DNA of 64,000 nt from Durusdinium trenchii (GCA_963970005.1 CAXAMN010025317.1:186001-250000); one strand, 5' to 3'. Shown: positions 23,667-35,561, counted from the first letter of the stretch. The notes: a model not told the origin generated them from the sequence alone. Made by a program: numbers and translations.

Positions 23667-24617
23667 GTTCTTGGCTTGCGGTGAGCGAACGGATACCGTG
23701 CAGACTGGAGAGCCAAGAGGAGCCTGAGAGGAGCCAAGAGACCTCTAGTTGTGAAGATCCTTTCCGACAAAGACTGACCACTTAGACATATCTTAGACAC
23801 ATGGAACTGGGAGTTTGGCCACAACTTTCATGGGACTTGAGATCCTCTGCGCGGATTGGGTCGACTTCGGATACAATGTTTCATGCCATTTCAATGAATC
23901 ATATTTAGTTTTGGGGCACGTGACCTGATTGTCTTTGCGAGTCCATTTCCAGTGGAATTCCAATATTTCCAATTATATAATTGATATCGATTGGTAGATA
24001 TGTTCGATTGATATTTTCGAGGGCGACGGGAAGAGATACTTCTGTGGTGTTTTCACATGCATGGTTGCCAAGCTTTGGACATGCTGGTGACATCCCATTC
24101 AATCCGCCAACACTCCGAGGCGATGGCTCGCCACGTTTGCTCCAGAAGGAAGCTAGTAAGGAAGCTGAAGGTTTGCTCCGGACAGTCGAGGAGAGGGGAG
24201 TTTGGGCTGGACAGCAGAAGTGCTGTATCACTACTATTATGGTTGGACCTTGGGTTATTGGTCTTTGGGATCTTTTTGGGCGCAATCACAGCAAGATGCT
24301 CCGAGATGGTCATAGGTTTACTGCTTGGGACTCCTGCAGGTTTCCCATTGGGTTTTGGTCCGATTGCCGGATGGAGGATTGCTTCCTGCTGGCACTGTCC
24401 AAAAGAGGACCCCAAAGGGCGCGGCCATTTTTTGGGATACAAGTTCAAGAGTGGACAACATTGATATGACAACAATGTCTTCAATACATGGTGCAAGGTC
24501 CGGCTCAGAAACCAGCACATCTCGGGTTCAGAAAAAAGCAAACCTCTCCACAATCATCTCCTCACCATCTCGGTGGCCGTTGATTCAGACCATCCCATCT
24601 TCACGTCGCATGTCCAG

Positions 24618-24698
24618 GACACCGTCACTGAGAAGGTCCGGCGTTGCGACACGGCGGCCGCCCTCTGCGAGCGCCTCGCGCGGAGCATGGCCCGGCAG
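24618..24698 (+). CDS. Helical exon near the end of the coiled-coil series
   Basis: 27 phase-0 codons between TCCAG|GAC and CGGCAG|GTGCTG: DTVTEKVRRCDTAAALCERL, ARSMARQ. GC-rich against AT-rich flanks. Confidence 0.6.
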
Positions 24699-24947
24699 GT
24701 GCTGCCGGAGGTGGGGCCGGATCCGTAGAAGAGAGAACCACAGAGAGAGGCAACCCGCTGCGGAGGAGAACCACGGGGGCGGGGGGAGAGAGAGTGTCGA
24801 CTTGTTGGTTTCTTCTTTCTTAGTACTGTAGATACTGTAGACGTTCCTGTCTCAAAAGCCAATTCGTATGAACCGCGTGCCCCGGAGGCGTTCCTGACGA
24901 CCGGGCCAACCGGGTCGTGGGTCACGTGTCTGGGCAATCGAGGCCTA

Positions 24948-25054
24948 CACCCCCCTGGAACGAACATGGTTACGTGGAGAATGGCCCCGAGTCTGGAAGA
25001 TCATGAAATCCACGAACCAAACAGGTGGTGAACTCCACTTCAGTTCCAGGGATC
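24948..25054. repeat. Fold-back repeat family A, copy 4
   Basis: CCCCTGGAACGAACATGG...GTGGAGAATGGCCCC...TGGAAGATCAT...AGGTGGT...CTCCACTTCAGTTCCAGG. Block order and sequence match the long copy at 58408. Confidence 0.75.
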
Positions 25055-25439
25055 CTAGAACAGCACCTCCCCACGCAACGATCGACATCCAACCATTCCC
25101 TACCTGCCAGATGAGGAGGAATGGCCGGTTCCTGAGTTGTTTGTCCTGGCCAACTTCCGGCATTCCGGCAAGATGTCGGCGAAAGCAAGCATGACAAGAA
25201 GCCTATATAGCTATATATATATATATATGCTATATATGTTCCTGGTAGAGTTTTTTCTACTCTATATATGACAAGAATCAAGAAGCCTATACTATATAGT
25301 ATATATATATATGTGTGTGTGTGTGTTCCTCGTAGTGTTTTTTTCTGTTCCTACTATCTATGACAAGCCTGTCGTGTGTTTTTTTTCTATTTCTCGGGAT
25401 GGTCAATCGGCTCCCCATGGATCCCTCGTCGGCCCGTCG

Positions 25440-25526
25440 GCCGTGAACTCTGCTCTAGCTACTCTAGCGACCCACCTGCAGGCGGGCAGTGGCATGCCGG
25501 GTCAGGCCCAGGCCTATGTGGCTTAG
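25440..25526 (+). CDS. Possible terminal exon
   Basis: AVNSALATLATHLQAGSGMP then GQAQAYVA and stop. Helical and low in complexity. The upstream border is not clear, and it may end the coiled-coil gene. Confidence 0.35.
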   Translation, partial: AVNSALATLATHLQAGSGMPGQAQAYVA

Positions 25527-26261
25527 CGGAGTGGGAGGATGTGGCACCTGCATCCTGCATGTGATTGCAGCTGTTCGAGGCTTTGGATGCCCACCTCAGG
25601 AACTCACCAATCTGGAAAGCCACCCCCCCCATGTTCATGTCTCAACTTGTGCCTTGTTGAGGCCATACATGAGTGGATGGGGTAGGGGTCGGATGTACCT
25701 CATGACGCTCATGAGTTGGGTTCACATGAGTTGGCGGAACTCACGACCTCCCTAGGAGATCAGTGAGTGAAAGAAGTCTTCAAAGCGTGCCATGTCCAGG
25801 GGAAGTTGCCATGCCATTCTTCCACACGGCATCCACTTCTTCCACTCAGCATCATGTTCTGCAGCACTTCAAGACCATGAAGGAAGAATCCATGCATATC
25901 CATGGTAGAGGTAGATCTCCTGCCAAATGCCTTGTACATACCTGGCGATCCTTCCGGTGCTTGGTTCACTCGGGTAAGCCGTGAGACCGTGCTTTGTTCA
26001 CTCATCAAGCTGTTGCCGAGGAGGGGTTGATCCTCAAGCGCGAGGGCCCGTGGGCACTTGGAGATGCCCGAGGCCGTTATGCTTTTGATGAAACCACCGG
26101 GTGGCTCACGACTCAAGGTAGCCACGTGGGGCGATTCATTTGCAAGATGCTTGGCAACACTGGATGAGGACCAGCATCAGTATATAATCTCAGTGGATCA
26201 ATGAGGATATATATCTTTCGAAAAGGCTTCATTGACCTCATGTTTGTTCCGCTAAAGATCT

Positions 26262-26455
26262 CCAACCAACCTTTGCCCCGAGCCCAAAAGCGCGCCGAGG
26301 AGGATCCAAGCCACGCCTCTCCCTCTTCCGAATGGCTCCGACCGCGGAGACGTTCGGAGCATGGGACGGCGGTTGATGCTACGGAGCGGAGAGCCTGCAA
26401 GCGAGATGCAGAAGAAGGAGAACCACCGGGCACCTGGGAGACAGAGCTGGGATGA
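26262..26455 (+). CDS. Possible hydrophilic terminal exon
   Basis: Charged, low-hydrophobicity frame (RAQKRAEEDPSHASPSSEWL, ATERRACKRDAEEGEPPGTW) to a stop. It borders the GAT repeat; no family is recognised. Confidence 0.3.
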
Positions 26456-26489
26456 GCTGGGGCATCGACTGGTGACAAAAGCTGAGAGA

Positions 26490-26527
26490 TGATGGTGATG
26501 ATGATGATGAGGATGAGGATGAGGATG

Positions 26528-26562
<35 letters not shown>

Positions 26563-26572
26563 GATGAGTGAA
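26490..26572. repeat. GAT/GAGGAT microsatellite
   Basis: Perfect GAT trinucleotides with interspersed GAGGAT units. The poly-His and poly-Ser frames on the other strand are artefacts of it. Confidence 0.9.
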
Positions 26573-27234
26573 GCTGGTGAAGGCAGTCAGTGATGATGGG
26601 TGGGGCCCGGCCTGGGGAGCCCGTGGGAAGTGATGTTTGGGTGAGATGGAGAGGGCTCGGTCTGGGAGGTCCGATGCTCCATCCAAGGCCCTCTTTGTGG
26701 TGCCTTCGCTCCTCCATGGAGCTGAGTACCTGTCAAGCACTCAAATTGTTGCTTGGGCACTGCAGAGCTGGGCAGCTGGGCCGAGCTCGGAGTGACTAGA
26801 GCTATTGCTTGGAGGGTTCATGTTGGAATAGAAACTAGTGATGGGTTGATCGGGCGCCATGTTGCTTGTGGGAGTCTACACTCCTGAAAGCTCAGGGTGT
26901 TTTTGTTATCCTTGTTTGAAGCGGACGTTTGCAGATCGGCACGGGCGTTATCAAGGGTTGGTTGGTTCGTTTCCGTTTTCGGGAGAGACCAGGGGTTCAA
27001 TTGAACTGCTGCTCGTTCCCATCCTTTCCCTCCCCGTCTCCTTGTCGGTTTCATCTCCGGGCACACGGTCCGGGGCACGGTCCCCTTTCGAGATCCACTT
27101 CCGTTCTGCACGCCTGGTTCGTCCATCACCCGGGTGGCGGTAGGCTGCCAAGCTTGGAACTCGATGGGGGTGCTGCCAGAAGGCATTGGTTCATGGTAGA
27201 TCTATGATCTAGTAGGGTTTCTGAAAGGCGCTCC

Positions 27235-27293
27235 ATGTGGTTCCCTTTCTTCGTGGGCGTGCTGCTCTGGAGCACTGCGTGGCCCTTCCTCAG
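27235..27293 (+). CDS. Signal-peptide exon of the esterase-like gene
   Basis: The ATG opens MWFPFFVGVLLWSTAWPFL, a typical secretory signal sequence, and the exon ends CTCAG|GTTCGT. The two spare bases are completed in frame by the exon at 27783 (CTCGGAG|GTCTTT), giving an Arg codon. This phase match supports the link to the esterase body. Confidence 0.5.
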
Positions 27294-27782
27294 GTTCGTC
27301 AGGTGCAAGATTACAAGTATCACGAGACGGTAGGCGCACGCGCACAGCTAGCAGCGCATCCCGCAGCAGCGCAGTTCCTCTTGGACAACGCAGCAAATGC
27401 TGAAAGAAACTTGGCTGTGAATATGTGGGGTAAATACTTGCTGATGTTACTGATGTTGCTATGGTGATGCACCTTGGGCCGTGTACAATGATCAATAGGG
27501 TGCAATAGACATGTGGTACCAAACCGACATCATTGGCCGCGGCCATTTGGCTGGTCAGGTGGGTGTTTTTGCGGTTCGCCCATTCAGCTTGGATCCAGTG
27601 GATGGCACCATGGCCTGGACCCGCGATGTTCGGGTTGTTGCTGTACCACGCGGGCGGTTTCTGCCCTTGCGCAGGGGCCCAGGGCTTCCCCCTCTTGAAC
27701 TCATCGGAGAGTCTCTTCAAGGAGTTGCCGAAGGGTTGGATCGCTCCTCGGGTGGCGCGGACGTACTTCCATGTCCTCGGAG

Positions 27783-28646
27783 GTCTTTCCCCCTGCCCCA
27801 GGGGCGGCGCTTGGAGCCACTGGCGTCCGGCTTGACCGAGCACAATGTCATGGTTGGTTCGTTGAAGCGCATGTACAAGATCTATATCGATAACCCTGAC
27901 ACATCCATACAGCAGCAGGGGCTCATCGTGATGCTGCACGCATACGGCTATCCTATCGACCACTTTTGGAACCATGGGGAGTATCAAAGAAATACGGCCA
28001 AATTGGGTTGGGTATCCGTTTTCCCGCAGGGCTGGACTGCTGACGCTGACTCAAACCGAAGTTGGTATTCGGGTTATTGCTGCCATGCAAACAATGAGAG
28101 GATCGACGACAAATCCTTCATCAAGGAAGTGATGGCAATCATCCGCGGCAGCTTCCAGCTGAACATCCGGGAGAATAGGACCTTTTGCTCTGGCTATAGC
28201 CAGGTTGTTACCTATTTTTTGCAATCTCCTGCGATCCAACGACCGCCACTGACTTCGATGCCTTTGGTGGTATTGGTTGCCTTTGGCGATCCGATCTCAA
28301 CCATGAGTTCTTTGGCGACTGCGCCCCCACGAAGAGCTCTTATACCACGAGGCTACAGTGCCTAGGGGAGGCGCAGCAGTCTTACAGCTCAGGCATTGTC
28401 ACATGCACTGACAAGACCAATTGTGGGGCCAACAACGTCAGCGCTCGGCATTGCAAGCTTCAGGGTTTCGGTCACACACCTCTTCCTCTTGCAAGCAACG
28501 AAGCCAATTGGGAGTGGACTTTGGAACAGTGGAATTGGTGGACGGGCTCGAATGCATCGGCCTCTATCGACGATGCGGCACGAATGCGTCGGCCCTGGTT
28601 CCTGAGCTTTCTCCTTGCCGCGCTTTCACTTGGTAGAGCGATTTGA
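27783..28646 (+). pseudogene. Secreted esterase, PHB depolymerase / feruloyl esterase type, internally broken
   Basis: The frame reads SGLTEHNVMVGSLKRMYKIY, then QQGLIVMLHAYGYPIDHFWN, LGWVSVFPQGWTADADSNRS, a CC-type loop (WYSGYCCHANNERIDDKSFI) and RTFCSGYSQ. The order (R.Y..Y, LHGYG-like oxyanion strand, VFPQG, CC...DD.F, G-x-S nucleophile at about 28198) is that of alpha/beta hydrolases of the poly(3-hydroxybutyrate) depolymerase/LpqC family. These are secreted enzymes that cleave polyester or feruloyl esters. After GYSQ the frame is lost near 28205-28240. C-terminal sequence then resumes in another frame (FGGIGCLWRSDLNHEFFGDC; a catalytic-His-like GFGHTPLP near 28470; WEWTLEQWNWW) to a stop at 28644-28646 behind a hydrophobic tail. 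Roughly 50-60 residues expected between the Ser and His, including the usual GT.D Asp motif, are absent. A deleted gene copy is the simplest reading; an assembly gap is possible. Confidence 0.65.
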
Positions 28647-29204
28647 TGCAACGAAATCTGTGCACCGGTGGTGAGGAGGAGCAGACTCAGCGCTTTGACG
28701 CTCAAGATGGACCTCATCACTGTAGCCTTTGATATTATTTCATGAATTCAGACCTTTGATGGTAATCACGAAAGCTAGCATGCTAGCTGAGTTCTTCTTT
28801 GCTTTAGCAATGTTGTGGTGGGAGGGGCTGCGTGCCTTAAAGATTGATATATCAAGCTAACCCCCCCCCCGCGGTTCAACTCCCAGCTGCGCCGCTTCGC
28901 TTATTGTTGTGGTGCATACCACCATTCCACTGAATGAATTGCGTGATAGCTCTGCTGGTGTTCAGACAGCGGCAAGGTGTGCATATGTTTGTGCATTTGT
29001 TTGCATCTACAATCCTTGGTCAAGGCATGTCCTACGGTGAGCATGCTCCATTTCACCTCCATGCTACGTCGTTCCTTCAGCCTCCGTCCAGGGTTGGCGT
29101 CGTTTTGCTGGTTCGAGTGGCTCATTCAATGCAGAAGTTAACAAACTGATAGGTATAATGATAGTGAGTTGCGTGTATATTTGAGATCATTTGAGGTAGT
29201 TCAT

Positions 29205-29430
29205 GCTTTGCTACTTGTTGCGGCTTGGTGCTGCTGCTGCTGTTGCTGACGACGCCGCTGCTGCTGCTGCTTGCTGCTTGCTGCTTGCTGCCGGTGGTGC
29301 TGCTGCTGCTGCTGCTGCGGCTTGGTGCTGCGCTGCTGCTGCGTGGTGCTGCTGGCTGGCTGCTTGGCGGTTGCTGCTGGCTGCTGGCTGCAGGCGGCTG
29401 CTTCTGCTGCTGGCTGCTGCTTGCTGCATA
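29205..29430. repeat. CTG-rich low-complexity tract
   Basis: Dense GCTGCTGCT/TGCTTGCTGC repeats over about 225 bp. Leucine-, alanine- or glutamine-rich frames through it exist in all phases and are not evidence of a gene. Confidence 0.85.
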
Positions 29431-29484
29431 GGACTTGTACTTCACCCTTACAAGTTGTTTACCCTATTTCTAACCTAGTGCATG

Positions 29485-30055
29485 CATAAGCGGGTGGTAA
29501 ATTTACTCCCAAGGCTTGCTATAACCATACGCAGGCTATTTCCTCAAGACACTCTATTCCTGATACCTTTTACATCCTTTTTACCAGTGCTTATCCTACA
29601 CTACGGACGCCCTAGTGTATGCACAGTCCTTGTGATGCTTACCCCTCGTTCCGGCTCAAGGCATACATAAGCGGTGGTAAATTTACCCCCCCAGATTTGC
29701 CATAACCATAAGCCGGCTATTTCCTCAAGACGCTCTGCTCCTTATACCTTTTACCAGTGCTTATCCTACACTACGGACGCCCTAGTGTTTGCACAGTCCT
29801 TGTGATGCCAGAAATGCTTACTCCTCTTTCCGGCACAAGGCATACATAAGCGGGTGGTAAATTTACCCCCCAGATTTGCAATAACCATAAGCCGGCTATT
29901 TCCTCAAGACACTCTATTCCATATACCTTTTACCCGTGCTTCTCCTACACTACGGACGCCCTAGTGTATGTACAGTCCGTATGATGTCAGAAATGCTTAC
30001 CCCTCAAGGCATACAAAAGCGGAGGGTAAATTTACCCCCCCAGATTTGCCGATCA
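29485..30055. repeat. Tandem array, about 180-bp unit, four copies
   Basis: Copies begin near 29487, 29667, 29847 and 30014 with ATAAGCGGGTGGTAAATTTA-type sequence. Each full unit carries CCATAAGCCGGCTATTTCCT, TACACTACGGACGCCCTAGT and GCACAGTCCTTGTGATG. Spacings are 180, 180 and about 169 bp. ACACTA...TAGTGT inside the unit is a small palindrome. The last copy is truncated. Confidence 0.9.
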
Positions 30056-30762
30056 CGCATCTTCGTGCCTGCCAACAAGTGCACCCGGGTTGTTCCAATG
30101 TACCCTTCCCAGTCCCAGTCAGCGATGTCACATTTACATTCTTTAGCACAAAGTATGTACATAGCAACCTTCCTCCCAGAACATGTACTCACTACATGCT
30201 TTGCCGACTATGTGACTAGTACATCCGGTGCGATTCGGCTAGCTTTCGACCTCCTCCCCCCTGGCCTCAAGGAAGATGTAATAAGGAAAGCCAAATCACG
30301 TCTTCATTTGGATGGTAACATGTCATCCAGAGTCTACGACTGGGCCTGTCCTATCCCATGAAGGATGAAGTCCGTCCTTGTGGCAACCTCTGAAGGAGAG
30401 GGCTACGAGAAAGAAGTGCCTGTGACCGCTGTCTTGAGCTGGCGCCACAAATTGATTCAGATAGCTCAGGGAGGACGAGTGGAGTTTCGAGGAAGGGCCA
30501 CGAATGAAGATTGAATAAGATTGATTCGTTTGGCCATTCTGTTTGGTTGGTTTCTTGCCATAAGTTGCCCAGGTAGTATATTCGTTACTGGCTATGCCCC
30601 TCCCACTCACAGTGGGTCAATGCAAAAAGATTAATGGTACCTCAATGAACGCCGTGAATGGGTGGTTGTGAGGATGGCGGGATGGCTTTTGAGAGACAGG
30701 GGGTGTCGAACTCGGACCTGGAGGCTCCTCTTCGATGTACAGACCGAGGCAGTTACTATGTA

Positions 30763-30850
30763 GACTCTTGATGAATACCCCACCCAGCACCCATATGAAG
30801 AGGTTGTTTATTTCAAACGGGGAAGGTTATTCAGGTTCTTAATCAAGAGG
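30763..30850. repeat. Fold-back repeat family D, copy 2
   Basis: ACTCTTGAT at the left, ATCAAGAGG at the right, and the shared inner block CATATGAAGAGGTTGTTTAT/TTTCAAACGGGG, matching 23103-23191. Confidence 0.75.
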
Positions 30851-32058
30851 CTATATATACATTACAACTTGCCATCGCTCATAGCGGCTCCCATGGCGTC
30901 CGCCCCACAATCCATGCCACTTGTGGGACCAAGGCAGGCACGGCAGGTCTTCCCGGGCGTTTTTTTTCGTTCGGGGCTCGTGGCGCTCAGGGGACGGCGG
31001 TCTCAACATGTTGGAAGATCTTTTGAGCAAGTTGCCAGGCGTCCAGCTGCTGGGCAGAGAAACCAGGAGCAGAGGAACCAACGGAATCCAAGGATTGATA
31101 TGTATCGAAAAGCGAGGGTTCGGAAGGTACACTTGTGGTCCAACTCTCATGTGTCTCATGTCTTGTTTCTCACAGACTTCCTGCACATGTAGTTGGACTA
31201 CGACCCCCGGTAGGCCGTGTGTTTTTCTTGCGATTTTTACAGTACTTTTTCGACGCTTTTTTGCATCCCAGCTCCAGGTCTTCGTTGCATTGCACAACAA
31301 TAATACATATCTCAGACTGCATGCATTGCACAACAATAACATATATCTCAGACTGCACATAACATGATGCTAGCTCCTCGCATGTGAATTGAAGTCACCA
31401 AATGTTCGCTATGCTGCACTCTAAATTGTACCCTTGCGTGGAGAATTTCCACGTTTTTGCCATTCACCAAGTTGATGCTACGTTGGGTATGGATTGGAAG
31501 TTCTCTGATGTCTGTAAACTTGCTTACTTGCAACAACAACACATACGACATGGACAGTTGCTGACGGTCAGAGCTGCAAATTGTTGGGGTGGGGGGTGGG
31601 GGGGTGGGGCCAACATAATGACGTCGGTGAGGCCAACATAATGAACGAGCTGTGCAAAGTCGCTAAGCAGAGCCGGGGAGTGCAAAAAAAAAATCTTTTT
31701 GGATTCTTGCAAAACGTGGAATTTGCAGTTGCGTCTTTGAAAATGATAGAGGCGCTACTGCGCCGTGCGCATGTTCAATTAGACGGTCCTCACGAAACGC
31801 CACGGGGGTCGTGCACCATGTAGTTTCATGTTACCCAATGGCCGTGAATCATGGCACCCAAAGCCCTAGGTGGCCGGGTAGGTTGACCTAAAATCTCGGA
31901 GTCCACTCCATTCATGTTCGCGCCTCAAGCGCCAGGTTCCCCGGCTGAAACGCTGCGGGATCAGCCGAGTCGGGTGAAGGAGGCCGACCTTCCAACCCCC
32001 GAGCTGGAAGACACGAGAACACCAAGAGGACAATCAGAAAAGATCCCGGACACTTGAT

Positions 32059-32124
32059 GGGACTGGCATATTTACCTACATTGACCCCTGAAACCACCCC
32101 AATGTAGGTAAGTATGCCAGTTCC
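32059..32124. repeat. Fold-back repeat family B, copy 1
   Basis: GGGACTGGCATATTTACCTA plus CATTG (32059-32083) pairs with 32100-32124 with two mismatches, around a 16-nt loop. The reverse complement of the loop region reads ATTGGGGTGGTTTCAGGGGT, nearly the same as the copy at 37295. Confidence 0.8.
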
Positions 32125-32417
32125 AATAGTCGTGCGATTCTCAAGCTGAAGGTTTCCCCGGCTTTGACCCACGGTCCAATCTCACACAACGCGCATCAAC
32201 GCGCCAAACCATAGGATCGACCCCAATCAGCTCACCCACCGGCTGAATTCTGACTTCTTACTTCGTAACCTCCCTGCGTTGCTGAGAGGTTACGCCGGTC
32301 ACGTACCAGCTGAGGTTTGTGAATGGCTACTTGCACCTCACGGATCGCGGACCAAGGGCTGAGGTGCATGGAATCGAGCAACGTCTCTGTCGGCATTGCG
32401 TGTTGTTTTCCTTGCAG

Positions 32418-32531
32418 GCGGAGATGCTGCAGAAATTGGAGAAGGACCGGAAGTCCGGGTCTCATGCCTATTCGCACAACTTCGATCCCGATCCAATGAT
32501 TGAAAGGACATCCATCCATACAACAGCTTGA
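32418..32531 (+). CDS. Terminal exon, coiled-coil start
   Basis: Strong pyrimidine tract and acceptor (TTTTCCTTGCAG|GCGGAG), then 37 codons and a stop: AEMLQKLEKDRKSGSHAYSH, NFDPDPMIERTSIHTTA. Family unknown. Confidence 0.5.
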   Translation, partial: AEMLQKLEKDRKSGSHAYSHNFDPDPMIERTSIHTTA

Positions 32532-32627
32532 TTCTAGGTGACCAAGACTCAAATCCTGAGGTCCGGTGACCTCCCCCGGGCCCCATCCTCGGTGGCAGGA
32601 ACGATCCATACCAGTATCTCTCCAATC

Positions 32628-32656
32628 GGTCGCCAGGAGCTCCATTCCTGGCGACC
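32628..32656. repeat. Perfect 11-bp hairpin
   Basis: GGTCGCCAGGA and TCCTGGCGACC flank a 7-nt loop. Confidence 0.7.
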
Positions 32657-33001
32657 GCTGATCATGGAGGATCTCTGCTCCAACCCACGGGAAGACCGAG
32701 CCGGAGCTCTGGCTCGGGATAGGGAGATAGGGATGGTCACCAAGCTCCTTTGATCCCTCGAAAGCCAACAAGAAAAACAATATCAACATGGAGGAGTGGA
32801 TTCCAAGGTTTCTTGAGGTAGATTCATCTGTTTTCCTGCAGTAAAAGGGTGATAAAGACTGGAACATTTGCTTGCCACACCAAAGGTTTGAGCCTCTAAC
32901 ATGATCCAACAGGTCACCAGTCACCAGACCAGACCCACCAGACCATTTTAGAGCCCAAAAACCCTGAACAAACGCCAGTTTTGCTGGTATAGAACCTATG
33001 G

Positions 33002-33024
33002 ATATATATATATATATATATATC
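33002..33024. repeat. TA microsatellite
   Basis: A run of TA repeats. Confidence 0.8.
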
Positions 33025-33205
33025 GAGATCAATGTTTATTTATATTTCAACGCCCCTTGATTGCTTTTCTATGCGGTTCTCCCATTCTGCCTGAAAACTG
33101 TGACCATCTTTCGGGCAAAAGAACGGAACGACGGTGGGATGTTCGGGTGTGCCTTCCAGATGTCGCGGACCAAAAACTGAGCACAACAGCCAAGGCGACC
33201 ACCAG

Positions 33206-33304
33206 GTGGGTGTGGTTTATGCCTCCGTGGCCATTCTGGGGCACCATGAGCCCTCGGAGCCCTTCGTGCAGCTGCTCGGCTCGTTGCTCCTGGGGCGGGC
33301 GTAG
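33206..33304 (+). CDS. Exon of unknown protein
   Basis: VGVVYASVAILGHHEPSEPF, VQLLGSLLLGRA then stop; phase 0 after CACCAG|GTG. A GC donor (GGGCGG|GCGTAG) just before the stop would make it an internal exon. The hydrophobic/acidic alternation looks like a folded helical domain. Confidence 0.5.
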   Translation: MGVVYASVAILGHHEPSEPFVQLLGSLLLGRA

Positions 33305-33415
33305 ATTTGTTGAGAAGGTGCGTGGAATTGCTTGGAGATGGTGTTGGAGGCAGGTTTTTAGGGTCGCTTTCGGTCCAAGCACCTTGTGAGGGTTATAGAG
33401 TCCATATTAGCTTCA

Positions 33416-33486
33416 GAGAGAGCAGAGAGAGAGAGAGAGAGAGAGAGAGCGCGCGGCGCACGCGCGCGCGCGCGAGAGCGAGAGAA
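33416..33486. repeat. GA then CG dinucleotide tract
   Basis: GA repeats grade into GCGC/CGCG repeats and back to GA. Confidence 0.85.
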
Positions 33487-35561
33487 AGAACAACATTGAA
33501 GTTGAACATTGCATGCAAGTTGCTGACCTCCAAAACTTAATTGCATACATAGTCGCTTATTAGGTTTTGGCTTGTCGGAATATTATACATAGAAGGATAT
33601 GATGGGCATTTTCACTAGGAGGATATCTAGTTAATATTCAATGGATGAACGCAATCATTTATCTTGATGCAGCCTGTTGGTCTGAATCATACACATACTC
33701 TAGGTGGATATTTGGCTGGAAACTAGTGAGGGGTTGAATGGCAGAATTCATTCCTGCACCTTCCAGATTTCGCCCTCCGCAACGACTAGTCCTAGACATC
33801 AATCGCTAGAGTCGGCCCCCCAGAAGTCCAAGACAATATTAAACGGTCTTTTAGGTGACCCGAGTTCAGGAATGTCTCATAGAGGTCTTTGGACTTCTAG
33901 GGGTAGTCCTCATGAGGGTGCATGTTAGCCGCTCGGCTCCACGCCCAGCGGCTGAGCTTTGAGGAAACTCGCAGAGCTGCTCCTCACTGTGCAGTACTAT
34001 GGGGCACTGAGATATGCAGCAGAGTCCCACCAGCGCAGAGACTCGCGTTGCGTTGCAGATACACCTCGTCGCTGAAACAGCGGGGGAGATGGGTGGGCCA
34101 GCAGCCAGTTGGACCCCCCCAAGCAGAGAGATGTAGCACTCAAACAGGACCTCGTAAGTGACCTCATATATCTGGTGGCTGCCGCAGAGACATGGCATCA
34201 TATGCCTACAAGTAGATCATCAGATCCCTAACTCCGAGGCTTTGCGGAGGCTGTGAGTCAACCGGGTGAGCAACCTTGCAGGTCCACTTCCGAATGCACC
34301 GACTGGTCGTCTCTTCTTTGGGCCTTTGGTTCGTTTGGCTTATTCAGGTTCTACGGTGCAACCATTGATTCCACCAGCATCCCTTGTGTAGGAGTTGTTC
34401 TACTAGAAATTCTGCAGGAAGAACCTATTGCCCCCAAAGCGACCAAGGCGTTTCTTCCCACAGATGCTCCGAAAAGATGAGTCCTGACGGCCCCAGACGC
34501 ACCGGCGCCCCTAGTCAGCTTCGGAGACCCTCCTGGCTGAGGAAAGGTCTTCTTGACACCCATGGGGCTGGAGATGTTCGAGGCCCCCTGGGAGACCATT
34601 GGGAGGAGTATGATCAGAGCAGTGCAGATGCTTCAGGATGCATCTCGTCACTTTTTGCAGGTGAGGGGGGTGAAATGTGCGGCTTTGGTTAAGCCGGGAA
34701 AGCGGGCACAGTGCCTTTGCTAAGGTTCGGAGGGTCAGTGCCATACTGGATTTAAGCAGGCCTGACATCAGTTAGTTCAAATGGTGTAAAGAATTACGAC
34801 CCCTAGATCATGAGAGAACCAGGAGAGCACCATGATTTGGGAAGCCGGCCTCCATCCCTTAAACTTGCACAAATGCATGACCACACAGCCTGCAAGTGAT
34901 CCCCCTTGAATTCTGCAAGACATTTCTCACCATCCAGGGAGTCCAATTTTGCTTCAAAACGCCTTCAAGAAACTGGAGGTGTCCCTCAAAGACGCGGTCC
35001 CCGACCTTGGGAGCTACCAAGCCCTTCCGCCGTTGATTTGCCGTCCAAACCAGGGGATTCGGTTGACCTCCTATAGGTCCTCCATTCTGTTCATGGTCAG
35101 TGGTGTTTAGGTACGCCAGGTACCCGCCATGGCCCACAGCCATTTGCACCGGGCTCTCGCGGATTCACCGAGATCTCAGGATGCTTCGTCACTGGAGATC
35201 ATCGTCCTGACACCTACGGACGGTTCGGGGGGACCCATTGGAGGAAGTCCTCCATCCGCCAGCGACGCAAGCGAGGCACGCAGATGGAGATGTGGGGTTG
35301 TGGCTGCTTTTGAGAGGTTATATAGATCGTCCATACGTAGTATCTTCCATCTATACCACTGATCAAGAGATATCAAGAGGACATGGGAAAAGGAAGGTAT
35401 CCAGGCTAGCTTTGAAAAAGAACGCCCCTCTCTGGCACATGGCATGGCATGGGAAGTTGATGTTCGTCAGTTGATTTGATGTTGTTTGCGTTTGTTTGGT
35501 GATTCGACCCCGTCCGGACCTTTGAACCGACTGCAAGTGAGTGGCATTTATGGGAACAGAT

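Noticed and set aside
26252-26740. Poly-His/poly-Ser minus frames
   Set aside because: Products of the GAT repeat.
27202-27987. 261-codon minus-strand open frame
   Set aside because: Lies across the + strand signal exon and esterase exon, whose family pattern is clear.
29203-29478. Leu/Ala/Cys- or Gln/Ser-rich frames
   Set aside because: Products of the CTG repeat tract; all phases open.
30060-30361. Open frame after the tandem array (FADYVTSTSGAIRLAFDLLP)
   Set aside because: No splice borders, starts within the repeat, no motif; could be coding but unsupported.
32232-33032. 266-codon minus-strand open frame
   Set aside because: Runs through a TA microsatellite, a hairpin and a + strand exon with a strong acceptor; no recognisable domain.
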